Below, in pieces: positions 16,209 through 25,974 of a stretch of DNA of 64,000 bases (its first letter is position 1; every line of letters starts with the position of its first letter). Below the pieces are notes generated by a model. It saw only the letters and a list, made by a program, of their open reading frames with translations. It was not told the origin of the DNA and searched no databases. The stretch is from Variovorax sp. PMC12 (GTDB taxonomy: Bacteria > Pseudomonadota > Gammaproteobacteria > Burkholderiales > Burkholderiaceae_C). The translations under genes were made by a program, and so were the position numbers. The DNA lies in contig NZ_CP027773.1 of the NCBI RefSeq assembly GCF_003019815.1, forward strand, positions 1,251,001 through 1,315,000, written 5' to 3'.

Positions 16209-18047
16209 TCAGCCCTGCGACGTGTCGCGGCCGGCGCGCTTGCGCTCGTGTTCCTTCAGGAAGCGCTTGCGCAGGCGAACGCTCTTGGGCGTGATTTCGA
16301 CCAGCTCGTCGTCCTCGATGAATTCCACGCCGTATTCGAGCGTGAGTTCGATCGGGGGCGTGATCTTGATCGCGTCTTCCTTGCCGCTCACGCGGAAGTT
16401 GGTCAGCTGCTTGGTACGCGTGGCGTTCACCACCAGGTCGTTGTCGCGGCTGTGGATGCCGACGATCATGCCTTCGTACACCGGGTCGTTGGCACGCACG
16501 AACATGCGGCCGCGGTCGTCCAGCTTGCCCAGCGCGTAGGTGAAGATTTCACCGTCGTCCATCGAGATCAGCACGCCGTTCTTGCGGCCGCCGATGTCGC
16601 CCTTGTGCGGCTCGTAGCTGTCGAAGATGTTGCTGATGAGGCCCGAGCCGCGCGTCAGGTTCAGGAATTCGTTGGTGAAGCCGATCAGGCCACGCGCCGG
16701 AATGCGGTATTCCAGGCGCACGCGGCCACGGCCGTCCGGTTCCATGTTGACGAGCTCGCCCTTGCGCTCGCCCAGTGCCTGCATCACGCCGCCCTGGTGC
16801 TGTTCCTCGATGTCGGCCGTGACCAGCTCGATCGGCTCGTGCTTCTCGCCGTCGATGGTGCGGAACACCACGCGCGGCTTCGACACGGCCATTTCATAGC
16901 CTTCGCGGCGCATGTTCTCCAGCAGGATGGTCAGGTGCAGTTCGCCGCGGCCCATGACCTCGAACACGCCTTCCTCGTCGGTCTCGTTCACGCGCAGGGC
17001 CACGTTGTGCTGCAGTTCCTTCTGCAGACGGTCCCAGATCTGGCGGCTGGTGACGTACTTGCCTTCGCGGCCGGCCAGCGGGCTGGTGTTCACGCAGAAG
17101 TTCATCGTCAGCGTGGGCTCGTCGACCTTCAGCATCGGCAGCGGTGCCGGGTTGGCCGGGTCGGTGATGGTCACGCCGATGCCGATGTCGGCGATGCCGT
17201 TGATCAGCACGATTTCGCCGGGGCCGGCTTCCGTGGCCTGCACGCGGTCCAGGCCCTGGAACGTCAGCACCTGGTTGACGCGGCCCTTGATGGACTTGCC
17301 GTCCGGACCTTCCATGACCACGACGTCCGTCATGGGCTTGATCGTGCCCTGGCTGATGCGGCCCACGCCGATGCGGCCGACGAAGGTCGAGAAGTCGAGA
17401 GCCGAAATCTGCAGCTGCAGCGGCGCGGCGGGGTCACCCTTTTGCGACGGCACGTGCTTCAGGATGGTGTCGAACAGGGCCGACATGTCGGGGCCCCACT
17501 GCTCGCCGGGCGCGCCCTCTTCGAGCGACGACCAGCCGTTGATGCCCGAGGCGTACACCACCGGGAAGTCGAGCTGCTCGTCGGTCGCGCCGAGCTTGTC
17601 GAACAGGTCGAAGGCGGCGTTGACCACCTTGTCGGGGTTGGCGCCGGGCTTGTCGACCTTGTTCACCACCAGGATGGGCTTCAGGCCGAGGGCCAGCGCC
17701 TTCTTGGTCACGAAGCGCGTCTGCGGCATCGGGCCTTCCTGGGCGTCGATCAGCAGCACCACGCCGTCGACCATCGACAGCGCGCGTTCCACCTCGCCGC
17801 CGAAGTCCGCGTGGCCCGGGGTGTCGACGATGTTGATGTGCGTGCCCTGCCAGGTCACGGCGCAGTTCTTGGCCAGGATGGTGATGCCGCGTTCTTTTTC
17901 GATCGCGTTGTTGTCCATCACCGTGTCGACCACCTTCTCGTGCTCGGCGAAGGTGCCCGACTGGCGCAGCAGTTGGTCGACCATGGTGGTCTTGCCATGG
18001 TCCACGTGGGCAATGATGGCGATATTGCGAATTTGCTTGGTACTCAT
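16209..18047 (-). CDS. typA: Translational GTPase TypA/BipA
   Basis: A 612-residue ribosome-binding GTPase involved in 50S assembly and stress or cold adaptation. The GTPase P-loop with switch is AHVDHGKTT near residue 15, DTPGHADF follows, and NKVD is the guanine-specificity motif. The elongation-factor-like domains and the BipA-specific C-terminal domain ending in basic residues (RLRKRFLKEHERKRAG) complete the normal length. Start at 18047 (MSTKQIRN). The preceding truB gene overlaps by 4 bases (ATGA), so typA is the last gene of the rimP operon. Confidence 0.97.
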   Translation of the reverse strand: MSTKQIRNIAIIAHVDHGKTTMVDQLLRQSGTFAEHEKVVDTVMDNNAIEKERGITILAKNCAVTWQGTHINIVDTPGHADFGGEVERALSMVDGVVLLIDAQEGPMPQTRFVTKKALALGLKPILVVNKVDKPGANPDKVVNAAFDLFDKLGATDEQLDFPVVYASGINGWSSLEEGAPGEQWGPDMSALFDTILKHVPSQKGDPAAPLQLQISALDFSTFVGRIGVGRISQGTIKPMTDVVVMEGPDGKSIKGRVNQVLTFQGLDRVQATEAGPGEIVLINGIADIGIGVTITDPANPAPLPMLKVDEPTLTMNFCVNTSPLAGREGKYVTSRQIWDRLQKELQHNVALRVNETDEEGVFEVMGRGELHLTILLENMRREGYEMAVSKPRVVFRTIDGEKHEPIELVTADIEEQHQGGVMQALGERKGELVNMEPDGRGRVRLEYRIPARGLIGFTNEFLNLTRGSGLISNIFDSYEPHKGDIGGRKNGVLISMDDGEIFTYALGKLDDRGRMFVRANDPVYEGMIVGIHSRDNDLVVNATRTKQLTNFRVSGKEDAIKITPPIELTLEYGVEFIEDDELVEITPKSVRLRKRFLKEHERKRAGRDTSQG

Positions 18048-19009
18048 GGTGTCGCTTCGGTCTGTTGTGCGTTCAAAAGAATTTGCTGGATTTCGATGGG
18101 GTTCAGCAAGCGCCCCGGAATCAGTTCGCCGCCGGTGACATGGGCGGTTCCGAGAAAGGCGGCAGGCTCGGCGCCGAAAACGGCCACCTCGCCCGCATCG
18201 GCCCAGCTGCCACGGCGGCGCAGGCCCGAAAGAAAGCGTGCAGCATCTTCCGCGCCAAGCGTGACGCGGCTGTGGCCGTCCACCAGCGCCTCGGCGGGCA
18301 GGAGCCGCGCCAGCCGCTCGTCTTCGTCCATGGCCTCCAGCGCCTCGAGCGTGACGCACTGCGCCTCGACGAAATCGCCGGTGGCGACGCGGCGCAGCGA
18401 AGTCAGGTGCGCGCCGCAACCCAGTGCCTCGCCGATGTCCTCGCCGAGGGTGCGGATGTAGGTGCCCTTGCTGACGGTGGCACGGATGCGGATGAGGTTG
18501 TCGCCCACCGCGCCGGCCACGCCGATGTCGAGCTTGTGGATCACCACGTCGCGCGGCGCCCGCTCCACTTCGACGCCCTCGCGGGCGTATTCGTACAGCG
18601 CCTTGCCGTCCTTCTTGAGCGCGCTGTGCATCGGCGGCACCTGCCGGATCGCGCCGGTGAACTGCGCCTGGACGCGCGCCAGGTCTTCCGGCGTGACGTG
18701 CACGGGCCGCTCGGCGATGACTTCTCCCTCGGCGTCGCCGGTCGCGGTTTTAACGCCAAGGCGGGCCGTGGCCTCGTAGGTCTTGTCAGCGTCCAGGTGG
18801 AGCTGGCTGAATTTGGTGGCCGCGCCAAAGCACAGCGGCAGGACGCCCGTCGCGAGCGGATCGAGCGTGCCGGTGTGGCCCGCTTTTTCCGCGCGCAGCA
18901 ACCACTTGGCCTTCTGCAAGGCCTGGTTGCTGGAGAGTCCCAGCGGCTTGTCGAGCAACAACACCCCATGCACAGGGCGCCGCTGCACCCGTGTGCGTGG
19001 CGCGTTCAT
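18044..19009 (-). CDS. truB: tRNA pseudouridine(55) synthase
   Basis: A 321-residue enzyme that makes pseudouridine-55 in the T-loop of tRNAs. The catalytic aspartate is Asp50 in GHTGTLDPLATG, and the N-terminal GVLLLDKPLGLSSN and KDGKALYEYAR segments are typical. The C-terminal extension resembles the PUA domain. It lies 2 bp after rbfA and overlaps typA by 4 bases, in the conserved infB-rbfA-truB order. Confidence 0.97.
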   Translation of the reverse strand: MNAPRTRVQRRPVHGVLLLDKPLGLSSNQALQKAKWLLRAEKAGHTGTLDPLATGVLPLCFGAATKFSQLHLDADKTYEATARLGVKTATGDAEGEVIAERPVHVTPEDLARVQAQFTGAIRQVPPMHSALKKDGKALYEYAREGVEVERAPRDVVIHKLDIGVAGAVGDNLIRIRATVSKGTYIRTLGEDIGEALGCGAHLTSLRRVATGDFVEAQCVTLEALEAMDEDERLARLLPAEALVDGHSRVTLGAEDAARFLSGLRRRGSWADAGEVAVFGAEPAAFLGTAHVTGGELIPGRLLNPIEIQQILLNAQQTEATP

Positions 19010-19011
19010 GG

Positions 19012-19383
19012 CTAGTCGTCTTTCGAGCGCGAAGCGACGGCCTGCGCGATGAGCGCGTTCATGTCGGCCGCACGCTCGGTGGTGCGGTCGAACAGGAAGT
19101 GCAGCGTGGGCACGGTGTGGATATGCAGGCGCTTGAACAGGCCGTTGCGCAGGAAGCCCGCGGCCTGGTTCAGCGCTTCGGTGGTCTCGGTCACGTCGCC
19201 CGTGAGCATGCTGAAGAAGACCTTCGCATGCGCATAGTCGGGCGTCACCTCGACCGCCTGGATCGTGACCATGCCCACGCGCGGGTCCTTCAACTCGCGC
19301 GCGATCAGCTCCGTCAGATCACGCTGGATCTGGTCGGCGACCTTGAACGCGCGGTTGGGGGCGGCGGCTTTTCTTTTCGGCAT
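19012..19383 (-). CDS. rbfA: 30S ribosome-binding factor RbfA
   Basis: A 123-residue KH-like-fold protein needed for 16S rRNA 5' end processing and cold growth. Family marks are RVADQIQRDL-like FKVADQIQRDLTELIAR, DPRVGMVTIQAVEVTPDY with the Ala-kink region, and HTVPTLHFLFDRT near the end. It lies 21 bp after infB and 2 bp before truB, in the standard order. Confidence 0.96.
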   Translation of the reverse strand: MPKRKAAAPNRAFKVADQIQRDLTELIARELKDPRVGMVTIQAVEVTPDYAHAKVFFSMLTGDVTETTEALNQAAGFLRNGLFKRLHIHTVPTLHFLFDRTTERAADMNALIAQAVASRSKDD

Positions 19384-19404
19384 GGACTCTCTCGCGTCGA
19401 ACGC

Positions 19405-22395
19405 TTACAGCGTCCGGGCGATTTCCTTGATCTCGAAGAATTCGAGCTGATCGCCCTCTTTGATGTCGTTGTAGTTCTTGAGCTTGATACCGCACTCAAA
19501 ACCTTCGCGGACTTCGCGCACATCGTCCTTGAGACGCTTGAGCGAGTCGATTTCGCCGGTGTAGACCACCACGTTGTCGCGCAGCAGGCGGAAATGCGCA
19601 CTGCGGTTGACCGAGCCCGAGGTGATGTACGAACCCGCGACGGTACCGATCTTCGAGGCCACGAACACCGTGCGGATCTCGGCCGAGCCGATGATTTCCT
19701 CGCGGCGCTCCGGTGCCAGCATGCCCGACATCGCGACCTTGATCTCGTCCACGGCGTCGTAAATGATGCTGTAGTAGTTCAGCTGGATGCCATTGCCTTC
19801 GGCCAGCTTGCGCGCACCGGCATCGGCGCGCACGTTGAAGCCGATGACGACCGCCTTCGAGGCGATGGCCAGGTTGATGTCGCTTTCGCTGATACCACCC
19901 ACGCCGGCATACACGATCTGCACCTTGACCTCGTCGGTCGCCAGCTTGAGCAGCGACTGGGCCAATGCTTCCTGCGAGCCCTGCACGTCGGCCTTGATGA
20001 TGATGCGCAGCGTCTGCACTTCGCCGGCCGACAGGTCGGTGAACATGTTCTGCAGGTTCGCGGCTTGCGCCTTCGCCAGCTTGGTGTTGCGGAACTTGCC
20101 GGCACGGTAGGTCGCGATTTCGCGCGCACGGCGCTCGTCGCTCATCACCATGAACTCGTCGCCCGCCTGCGGCACTTCGGTCAGACCCTGGATTTCGACC
20201 GGGATCGACGGGCCGGCGGCCTTGGTCGACTTGCCGTCTTCGTCCAGCATGGCGCGCACGCGGCCATAGGTGGAGCCGGCCAGCACCACGTCGCCGGTCT
20301 TGAGCGTGCCGGACTGAACCAGCACGGTGGCGACCGGGCCGCGGCCCTTGTCGAGCTGGGCTTCGATGACGAGGCCCTTGGCGGCGGCATCCACCGGCGC
20401 CTTGAGTTCCAGCACTTCGGCCTGCAGCAGCACCTGCTCGAGCAGGTCGTCGATGCCCTGGCCGGTCTTGGCCGACACGCCGACGAACGGAACGTCGCCG
20501 CCGTACTCTTCGGGCACGACCTCCTCTGCCACCAGTTCCTGCTTGACGCGGTCCAGGTTGGCATCGGGCTTGTCGATCTTGTTGATCGCGACCACGATCG
20601 GCACACCCGCCGCCTTCGCGTGCTTGATGGCTTCCTTGGTCTGGGGCATGACGCCGTCGTCGGCAGCCACCACCAGGATCACGATGTCGGTGGCCTGCGC
20701 ACCGCGGGCACGCATGGCCGTGAAGGCCTCGTGACCCGGGGTGTCGAGGAACGACACCATGCCGCGTTCGGTCTGCACGTGGTACGCGCCGATGTGCTGC
20801 GTGATGCCGCCGGCTTCGCCAGCGGCGACCTTGGCGCGGCGGATGTAGTCCAGCAGCGAGGTCTTGCCGTGGTCGACGTGGCCCATGACGGTCACGACCG
20901 GAGCGCGCGGCAGGGCTTCCGCCGTTTGCGCCGACACGTCCTCGTCGGTGAAGGCTTCGGGATCGTCCAGCGCGGCAACCACCGCGTTGTGGCCCATTTC
21001 CTCCACCAGGATCATTGCGGTGTCCTGGTCGAGCGACTGGTTGATGGTCGCCATCTGGCCGAGCTTCATCAGCTGCTTGATGACTTCCTGCGCCTTCACG
21101 GCCATCTTGTGGGCGAGTTCCGCCACGGTGATGGTTTCGGGCACGTGCACTTCGAGAATGCGCGCCTCGACCGGTGCGGCCGGTGCATGCTGCTCGTCGT
21201 GACCGCCGCGGTCGTTGCCACGGCGACCACGCGGGCCTCCGCGCCAGTTGCCGCGACCGACACCGCCGCTGGCGTCGCCGCGGGTCTTGATTTCCTTCTT
21301 CTTGGCAGGATCGCCGGCCCAGCTCGAAGAGAGCTTGGCGGACTTGACTTCCTTGCCGGCACCGGCTGCTGCGCCGGGTGCGGCCGCAGCGCCGGGCGCC
21401 GCAGGCGCGCCGGGGCGGGCCGCAGGCGTGGCCGGCTTGTGCAGCGTGCCCTTGACCGCGGCCTTTTCGGGCTGCGGCTTCTCGGGCGCCTTGTGCGGCA
21501 CCAGCACGCGGGCCGGTGCGTTCATCATGGCGCGAATGGCTTCGGCTTCGGCCAGGGCCTTGCGGCGGCGCTCGTCGAGGTCCTTGGCACGAGCGGCTTC
21601 TTCGTCGGCACGGGCCTTCGATTCGGCGGCGGCCTTGGCCTTCGCGTCTTCCTTGGCTTGCGCGGCGGCGTTCTGCGCGGCGAGCTTGGTGTCGGCAGCC
21701 TGCTGCTCGGCGGCGGCTGCCGCGGCGGCCGCTGCCGTCACTGCGGGAGCAGGTGCGGGCGCAGCCGGCTTGGCGGGGGTGCTCTTGGCGGCGGCGGCGA
21801 GAGCGGCTGCCTCGGCGGCGGCCTTCTTCTCGGCGGCGGCGCGCGCAGCTTCCTGCTCGGCCTTCTCGGCGCGCTCGGCCTTCTCGGCCTGTTCGCGTTC
21901 GCGCGCTTCGGCTTCTTCGCGCAGGCGGCGCTTCTCGGCCAGTTCTTCTTCCTGGCGGCGGATCAGTTCGGCCTGGCGGCGCGCCTCTTCCTCGCGGCGG
22001 GCCAGTTCGGCCTCGTCGACGCGGGGAGCGGCGGGTGCCGCGGCGGGCGCTTCAGCCGCCTGTGGCGCAGCCTCGGGCGAAGCCGGATGGCCGTCGTCGC
22101 GCTGGATGAAGGTGCGCTTCTTGCGCACCTCGACCTGGATGGTGCGGGCGCGGCCGGTGGCGTCGGCCTGCTTGATCTCGCTGGTCGACTTCTTGGTCAG
22201 CGTGATCTTCTTGCGCTCGGGCTCGACAGTGCCGTGGCTGGCCTTGAGGTGGCCAAGCAGGCGCTGCTTGTCAGCCTCGGTGAGCGCATCGGTGACGGCC
22301 GCTTTGGGCACGCCTGCGCTCTTGAGCTGGTCAAGCAGGGTTTCGGGAGTCTTCTTGAGCTCGTTCGCGAACTCGGCGACAGTGGTACTGGACAT
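19405..22395 (-). CDS. infB: Translation initiation factor IF-2
   Basis: A 996-residue GTPase that brings fMet-tRNA to the 30S subunit and promotes subunit joining. The start region TVAEFANELKKTPETLLDQL is the IF2-N domain. A very long Ala/Glu/Lys/Arg-rich helical linker (about 120-420) follows, and a second IF2-N domain precedes the GTPase domain. The P-loop GHVDHGKT is near residue 505, and DTPGHEAF and NKID follow. The C-terminal domains are complete (ends EFFEIKEIARTL). The low-complexity linker accounts for the long open antisense frames here. 24 bp after nusA. Confidence 0.98.
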   Translation of the reverse strand: MSSTTVAEFANELKKTPETLLDQLKSAGVPKAAVTDALTEADKQRLLGHLKASHGTVEPERKKITLTKKSTSEIKQADATGRARTIQVEVRKKRTFIQRDDGHPASPEAAPQAAEAPAAAPAAPRVDEAELARREEEARRQAELIRRQEEELAEKRRLREEAEAREREQAEKAERAEKAEQEAARAAAEKKAAAEAAALAAAAKSTPAKPAAPAPAPAVTAAAAAAAAAEQQAADTKLAAQNAAAQAKEDAKAKAAAESKARADEEAARAKDLDERRRKALAEAEAIRAMMNAPARVLVPHKAPEKPQPEKAAVKGTLHKPATPAARPGAPAAPGAAAAPGAAAGAGKEVKSAKLSSSWAGDPAKKKEIKTRGDASGGVGRGNWRGGPRGRRGNDRGGHDEQHAPAAPVEARILEVHVPETITVAELAHKMAVKAQEVIKQLMKLGQMATINQSLDQDTAMILVEEMGHNAVVAALDDPEAFTDEDVSAQTAEALPRAPVVTVMGHVDHGKTSLLDYIRRAKVAAGEAGGITQHIGAYHVQTERGMVSFLDTPGHEAFTAMRARGAQATDIVILVVAADDGVMPQTKEAIKHAKAAGVPIVVAINKIDKPDANLDRVKQELVAEEVVPEEYGGDVPFVGVSAKTGQGIDDLLEQVLLQAEVLELKAPVDAAAKGLVIEAQLDKGRGPVATVLVQSGTLKTGDVVLAGSTYGRVRAMLDEDGKSTKAAGPSIPVEIQGLTEVPQAGDEFMVMSDERRAREIATYRAGKFRNTKLAKAQAANLQNMFTDLSAGEVQTLRIIIKADVQGSQEALAQSLLKLATDEVKVQIVYAGVGGISESDINLAIASKAVVIGFNVRADAGARKLAEGNGIQLNYYSIIYDAVDEIKVAMSGMLAPERREEIIGSAEIRTVFVASKIGTVAGSYITSGSVNRSAHFRLLRDNVVVYTGEIDSLKRLKDDVREVREGFECGIKLKNYNDIKEGDQLEFFEIKEIARTL

Positions 22396-22419
22396 ATTGG
22401 TTTCGTGCCTCCATGACCG

Positions 22420-23913
22420 TCACTCTTGGCCGGCGAACCAATGTTCGCGGGCTTTCAAGATGAGGGCTTTGGCGTCATCGGCGCTTTGGCCGGTGATCTC
22501 GGTGAGTTCATCGACCGCGAGGTCGGCAAGATCGTCACGGGTGTTCACACCCGCTGCGATCAGCTTGGGAATCAGCTCGGGGTCGAGCCCTTCGAGGTCG
22601 TGCAGGTTCTGGGACACCTGCGACTGGGCCTCGACGCCCTCTTCCTTGGCGATTTCCATGGTCAGCAGCGCATCCTTGGCACGCGCGCGCAGCTCGTTGA
22701 TGGTGTCTTCGTCGAATGCCTCGATTTCCAGCATTTCGGAAATCGGCACGTACGCGACTTCCTCGAGGCTGTTGAAGCCTTCGGAGATGAGGATGTCGGC
22801 GATTTCCTCGTCGACGTCGAGCTTCTCCATGAAGAGCTTGCGGCTGGCGTCGGTCTCGGTCGCCTGCTTCTGGGCCGACTCGTTGGCGTCCATGATGTTG
22901 ATCTTCCAGCCGGTGAGGTCGGAAGCCAGGCGCACGTTCTGGCCGCCGCGGCCGATGGCGATGGCGAGGTTTTCCTCGTCGACCACCACGTCCATGGCGT
23001 GCTTTTCTTCGTCCACCACGATCGACGACACGTTGGCCGGAGCCAGCGCACCGATCACGAACTGGGCCGGGTCTTCGCTCCACAGCACGATGTCGACACG
23101 CTCGCCGGCGAGCTCGTTGGTCACGGCGTTCACGCGGGTGCCGCGCACGCCGACGCAGGTGCCGATCGGGTCGACACGCTTGTCGTGCGAGAGCACGGCG
23201 ATCTTGGCGCGCGAACCGGGGTCGCGGGCGCAGCTCTTGATTTCGAGCAGGCCCTGTTCGATCTCGGGCACTTCCTGGCGGAACAGCTCGACCATGAACT
23301 CGGGAGCGGAGCGCGACAGGATGATCGGCGCGCCGCGCAGCGTCAGGTCGACTTCCATGATCATGGCGCGCACGCGGTCGCCATTGCGCAGGTTTTCCTT
23401 GGCGATCATCTCGCTGCGGCGCAGGCGGCCTTCGACACGGCCGGCCTCGACGATGATGTCGCCCTTGTCCAGGCGCTTGACGGTGCCCACGAAGATCTTG
23501 TCGCCGCGCGACATGAAGTCGTTGAGCAGCATCTCGCGCTCGGCATCGCGGATCTTCTGCAGGATGACCTGCTTGGCGGCCATGGCGCCGATACGGCCGA
23601 TCGGCACCGACTCGACCGCTTCCTCGATGTATTCGCCGACCTCAATGTCCGACATTTCTTCCTTGGCTTCGAAAAGCAGGATTTCCTGGTCGGGCAGTTG
23701 CAGGCCAGCTTCGTCCGGGACGACGTGCCAGCGGCGGAAGGTTTCATAGTCGCCGCTGTCGCGGTCGACCGAGACGCGGATGTCCACGTCGCCCTGATGG
23801 AGCTTCTTGGTGGCTTGCGCCAGCGCGGACTCGACCGCGCCGAAGACGACGTCACGCTCGACGTTCTTCTCGCGCGAGATCGCATCCACCAACATCAACA
23901 TTTCGCGATTCAT
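22420..23913 (-). CDS. nusA: Transcription termination/antitermination factor NusA
   Basis: A 497-residue RNA polymerase-binding factor. In order it has the N-terminal polymerase-binding domain (MNREMLMLVDAISREKNV), an S1 domain, two KH domains (including AIGRGGQNVRLASDLTGW) and two acidic C-terminal repeats (around EEVAYVP and DLAVDELTEITG). It acts in pausing, termination and rRNA antitermination. It lies between rimP (15 bp) and infB (24 bp). Confidence 0.98.
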   Translation of the reverse strand: MNREMLMLVDAISREKNVERDVVFGAVESALAQATKKLHQGDVDIRVSVDRDSGDYETFRRWHVVPDEAGLQLPDQEILLFEAKEEMSDIEVGEYIEEAVESVPIGRIGAMAAKQVILQKIRDAEREMLLNDFMSRGDKIFVGTVKRLDKGDIIVEAGRVEGRLRRSEMIAKENLRNGDRVRAMIMEVDLTLRGAPIILSRSAPEFMVELFRQEVPEIEQGLLEIKSCARDPGSRAKIAVLSHDKRVDPIGTCVGVRGTRVNAVTNELAGERVDIVLWSEDPAQFVIGALAPANVSSIVVDEEKHAMDVVVDEENLAIAIGRGGQNVRLASDLTGWKINIMDANESAQKQATETDASRKLFMEKLDVDEEIADILISEGFNSLEEVAYVPISEMLEIEAFDEDTINELRARAKDALLTMEIAKEEGVEAQSQVSQNLHDLEGLDPELIPKLIAAGVNTRDDLADLAVDELTEITGQSADDAKALILKAREHWFAGQE

Positions 23914-23928
23914 GCCACCACTCCTCTG

Positions 23929-24576
23929 TCATTCCGGAACTTGCGTTCCGTCGTCAATATCCGAAAAACCCGGTTGGGTTTTGGCCTTGCGGCCCTTGAA
24001 ATCCACAATGGGCGCGAGCCGCGCCTCGCGCAGCTCGTCCAGCACGAAGCCCAGCGCATGCAACGGTGCAGGCGCGCGCTTCTTGCTCACTTTTTGACCC
24101 GGCTTGGGTTCCGGCGCCTCGCTCCAGACGATTTGCCAGCCCGCGGCTGCGTCAGCGCCCTCTGCCACTGCAGCACGCTCCAGCGTGCCGCGAAACTTCT
24201 TGCGGTTGGCCGACACCTGGCCCGCCGCGGCGGCGCCCATGGGCGCCTTGAGCGTGATGTCGATCACCTCGCCCACGAAACGTTCGAAATCCTGCTCATT
24301 GCGCAGCGGACGGTCGATACCCGGCGAGGACACCTCGAGCCGCTTGTAATCGACACCATCGACCTCCAGCGCGAACTGCAGCTGGCGGGTCACCTTCTCG
24401 CAGTCTTCCACCGTCACGAAAGGCTCGGGCACGCCGGCAGCCACAGCTTCGGAGGTGGGGGCCGTCCAGGGCAAATCAATCGTCACGCGCAGCAATCCCC
24501 CGGCGGAGCGCTCGATCTCTACCAGGTCGTAGCCCAGACCGGCTACGGTTTGTTCCACTATTTGCTGCAATGCCAC
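23929..24576 (-). CDS. rimP: Ribosome maturation factor RimP
   Basis: A 215-residue protein for 30S subunit maturation. The N-terminal domain has VAGLGYDLVEIERSAGGLLRV-like residues (AGLGYDLVEIE), then CEKVTRQLQFALEV and the RimP signature LEVSSPGIDRPL. The C-terminal SH3-like domain is longer than in E. coli and has inserted low-complexity stretches (about residues 120-185), common in Burkholderiales. First gene of the rimP-nusA-infB-rbfA-truB-typA operon. Confidence 0.95.
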   Translation of the reverse strand: MALQQIVEQTVAGLGYDLVEIERSAGGLLRVTIDLPWTAPTSEAVAAGVPEPFVTVEDCEKVTRQLQFALEVDGVDYKRLEVSSPGIDRPLRNEQDFERFVGEVIDITLKAPMGAAAAGQVSANRKKFRGTLERAAVAEGADAAAGWQIVWSEAPEPKPGQKVSKKRAPAPLHALGFVLDELREARLAPIVDFKGRKAKTQPGFSDIDDGTQVPE

Positions 24577-24672
24577 GTGTTCGAAAAAGCCTTTTTAAGA
24601 ATCGGTTTCCGTGTCACCCGCCCGCCGTGGGTGCCACCTGCATGAATAAAGCCAAAAGCTCGAGAATGCATA

Positions 24673-24712
24673 GACCAAAAAAAACGGGCGGTTGGTACCC
24701 GCCCGTTTGGTC
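24673..24712 (-). terminator. Intrinsic terminator between the MFS gene and rimP
   Basis: On the minus strand CGGGCGG and CCGCCCG form a GC stem followed by a run of eight T, with outer GACCAAA/TTTGGTC symmetry. It should end transcripts from the MFS gene. It also lies downstream of a perfect TATAAT box, so it could act as an attenuator in a rimP leader. Confidence 0.75.
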
Positions 24713-24723
24713 GTGAGCCTCGA

Positions 24724-24729
24724 ATTATA
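24724..24729 (-). promoter_or_regulatory. Candidate -10 box upstream of rimP
   Basis: A perfect TATAAT on the minus strand, 148 bp before the rimP start. The -35 match at 16-17 bases is poor (TTCATT or CTTCAT). It precedes the terminator-like hairpin, so if active its transcript would meet that hairpin before rimP. Confidence 0.35.
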
Positions 24730-24764
24730 TGCTATTCACGTGATAAATGAAGGGCCTCGACCAC

Positions 24765-25958
24765 TCAAACTGCCACCAGACGCCGAGATTTGGACCAGAC
24801 CACCGCAAATAAGAGCGATCCGAGCGCCAGGGCAGCCGCCGCGACCAGCAATGGCAGCTCGAAAGAACCGGTGCGCTGCGCGAGCGGCGCCGCAAAGAGC
24901 GGCCCGACGATCTGCCCCACCCCATAAGACGCCGTGGCATAGCCGATCAGCCCTGCCGCCGCGTTTCCGCGCAGCCGCCGCGCTTCCCGCACCGCAAAAA
25001 GGGTGATGGCGGTAAATGGCATGCCCAGCAGCAAGCTGCCGAAGGCGAACCCGACGATCGTCGGCCAGACGACCGACAGCACCACGCCGAGCGCCTGCAA
25101 TGCGTAAGCCACCGCCAGCAGCAGCCGGTTGTCCCAATGCGTCGGCGCGCGGGCACCGATCAGTGCCCCTGGGATGACGGCCAGCCCGAACAGCGGCCAG
25201 AAATAGTCCGGCCACGACGAACCGGGCAGCGCCTGGCGCGCGATCACCGGCAGGAAAGTGGCCGTGATGATGTAGCCGAAGCCCGCCAGCCCGTAGAGCG
25301 AGACCAGCCAGATCGCATCGCTGCGATCGGTACGCGTCGCCGTCGCGCCCGAATCAGCAACCGACGCGGCGCCTTTGGACAACGCCAGTTGCCCGTCGTC
25401 GAAAACCCGCCAGATCACCGCGATCAGCGCGAAAGCCAGAAGGCCCAGCCCGATCCACCCGGCCTCGGAGCCCCACCGTCCGAGCGCGCCGCCCAGCAAG
25501 CCGGTCATCGCGATCCCGATGCCGGGACCGGTGTAGATCACGCCGCCCAACGTGGGCGCATTGGTCTCGGCCAGCCTTCGCAACCCCCAGCCCGACGCGA
25601 AGACGAAAACCCACGCGCTCATCACCCCCGCGGTCCAGCGCAGCACGCCCCAACTGGTGAAACTGTGCAACAGGCCCATGCCGATCAGCAGCAGCGCCGT
25701 GGCGATCAGCCCGCCGCGCACCATGGTCGATGCCTTGACGCCGATGGCCGCGCAAGTGACCGCGCCCAGGAAATAGCCCAGGTAATTGAGCGACGCCAAC
25801 ACCCCGCCGGCCGCCAGCTCCAGCTTTCCCTCGTGAAGCATGATGGGCAGCATGGGCGTGAAGGCAAAGCGTCCCAGGCCCATTGCCACCGCGAGGGTGA
25901 CCATGCAGGCCAGCGCCGCGCGCCAGGCCTCGCGCCGGTCGCGTCCGGTTTGCGACAT
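24765..25958 (-). CDS. YbfB/YjiJ-type MFS transporter
   Basis: A 397-residue inner-membrane protein with about 12 hydrophobic segments. The opening helix region LAVAMGLGRFAFTPMLPIM is the signature of the YbfB/YjiJ subgroup of the major facilitator superfamily. The substrate is unknown; distant relatives export sugars or drugs. It starts 16 bp after the ABC transporter ATPase gene stop, so it may be the last gene of the peptide importer unit, and it is followed by a strong terminator. Confidence 0.88.
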   Translation of the reverse strand: MSQTGRDRREAWRAALACMVTLAVAMGLGRFAFTPMLPIMLHEGKLELAAGGVLASLNYLGYFLGAVTCAAIGVKASTMVRGGLIATALLLIGMGLLHSFTSWGVLRWTAGVMSAWVFVFASGWGLRRLAETNAPTLGGVIYTGPGIGIAMTGLLGGALGRWGSEAGWIGLGLLAFALIAVIWRVFDDGQLALSKGAASVADSGATATRTDRSDAIWLVSLYGLAGFGYIITATFLPVIARQALPGSSWPDYFWPLFGLAVIPGALIGARAPTHWDNRLLLAVAYALQALGVVLSVVWPTIVGFAFGSLLLGMPFTAITLFAVREARRLRGNAAAGLIGYATASYGVGQIVGPLFAAPLAQRTGSFELPLLVAAAALALGSLLFAVVWSKSRRLVAV

Positions 25959-25974
25959 TTCTTGCTTGCTCCGT

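Noticed and set aside
16146..24645. Very long open frames on the plus strand (up to about 1100 codons) opposite typA, infB, nusA and rimP
   Set aside because: They lie antisense to clearly recognised genes, encode His/Asp/Arg/Gly-rich low-complexity sequence, and are the expected by-product of high-GC codon bias.
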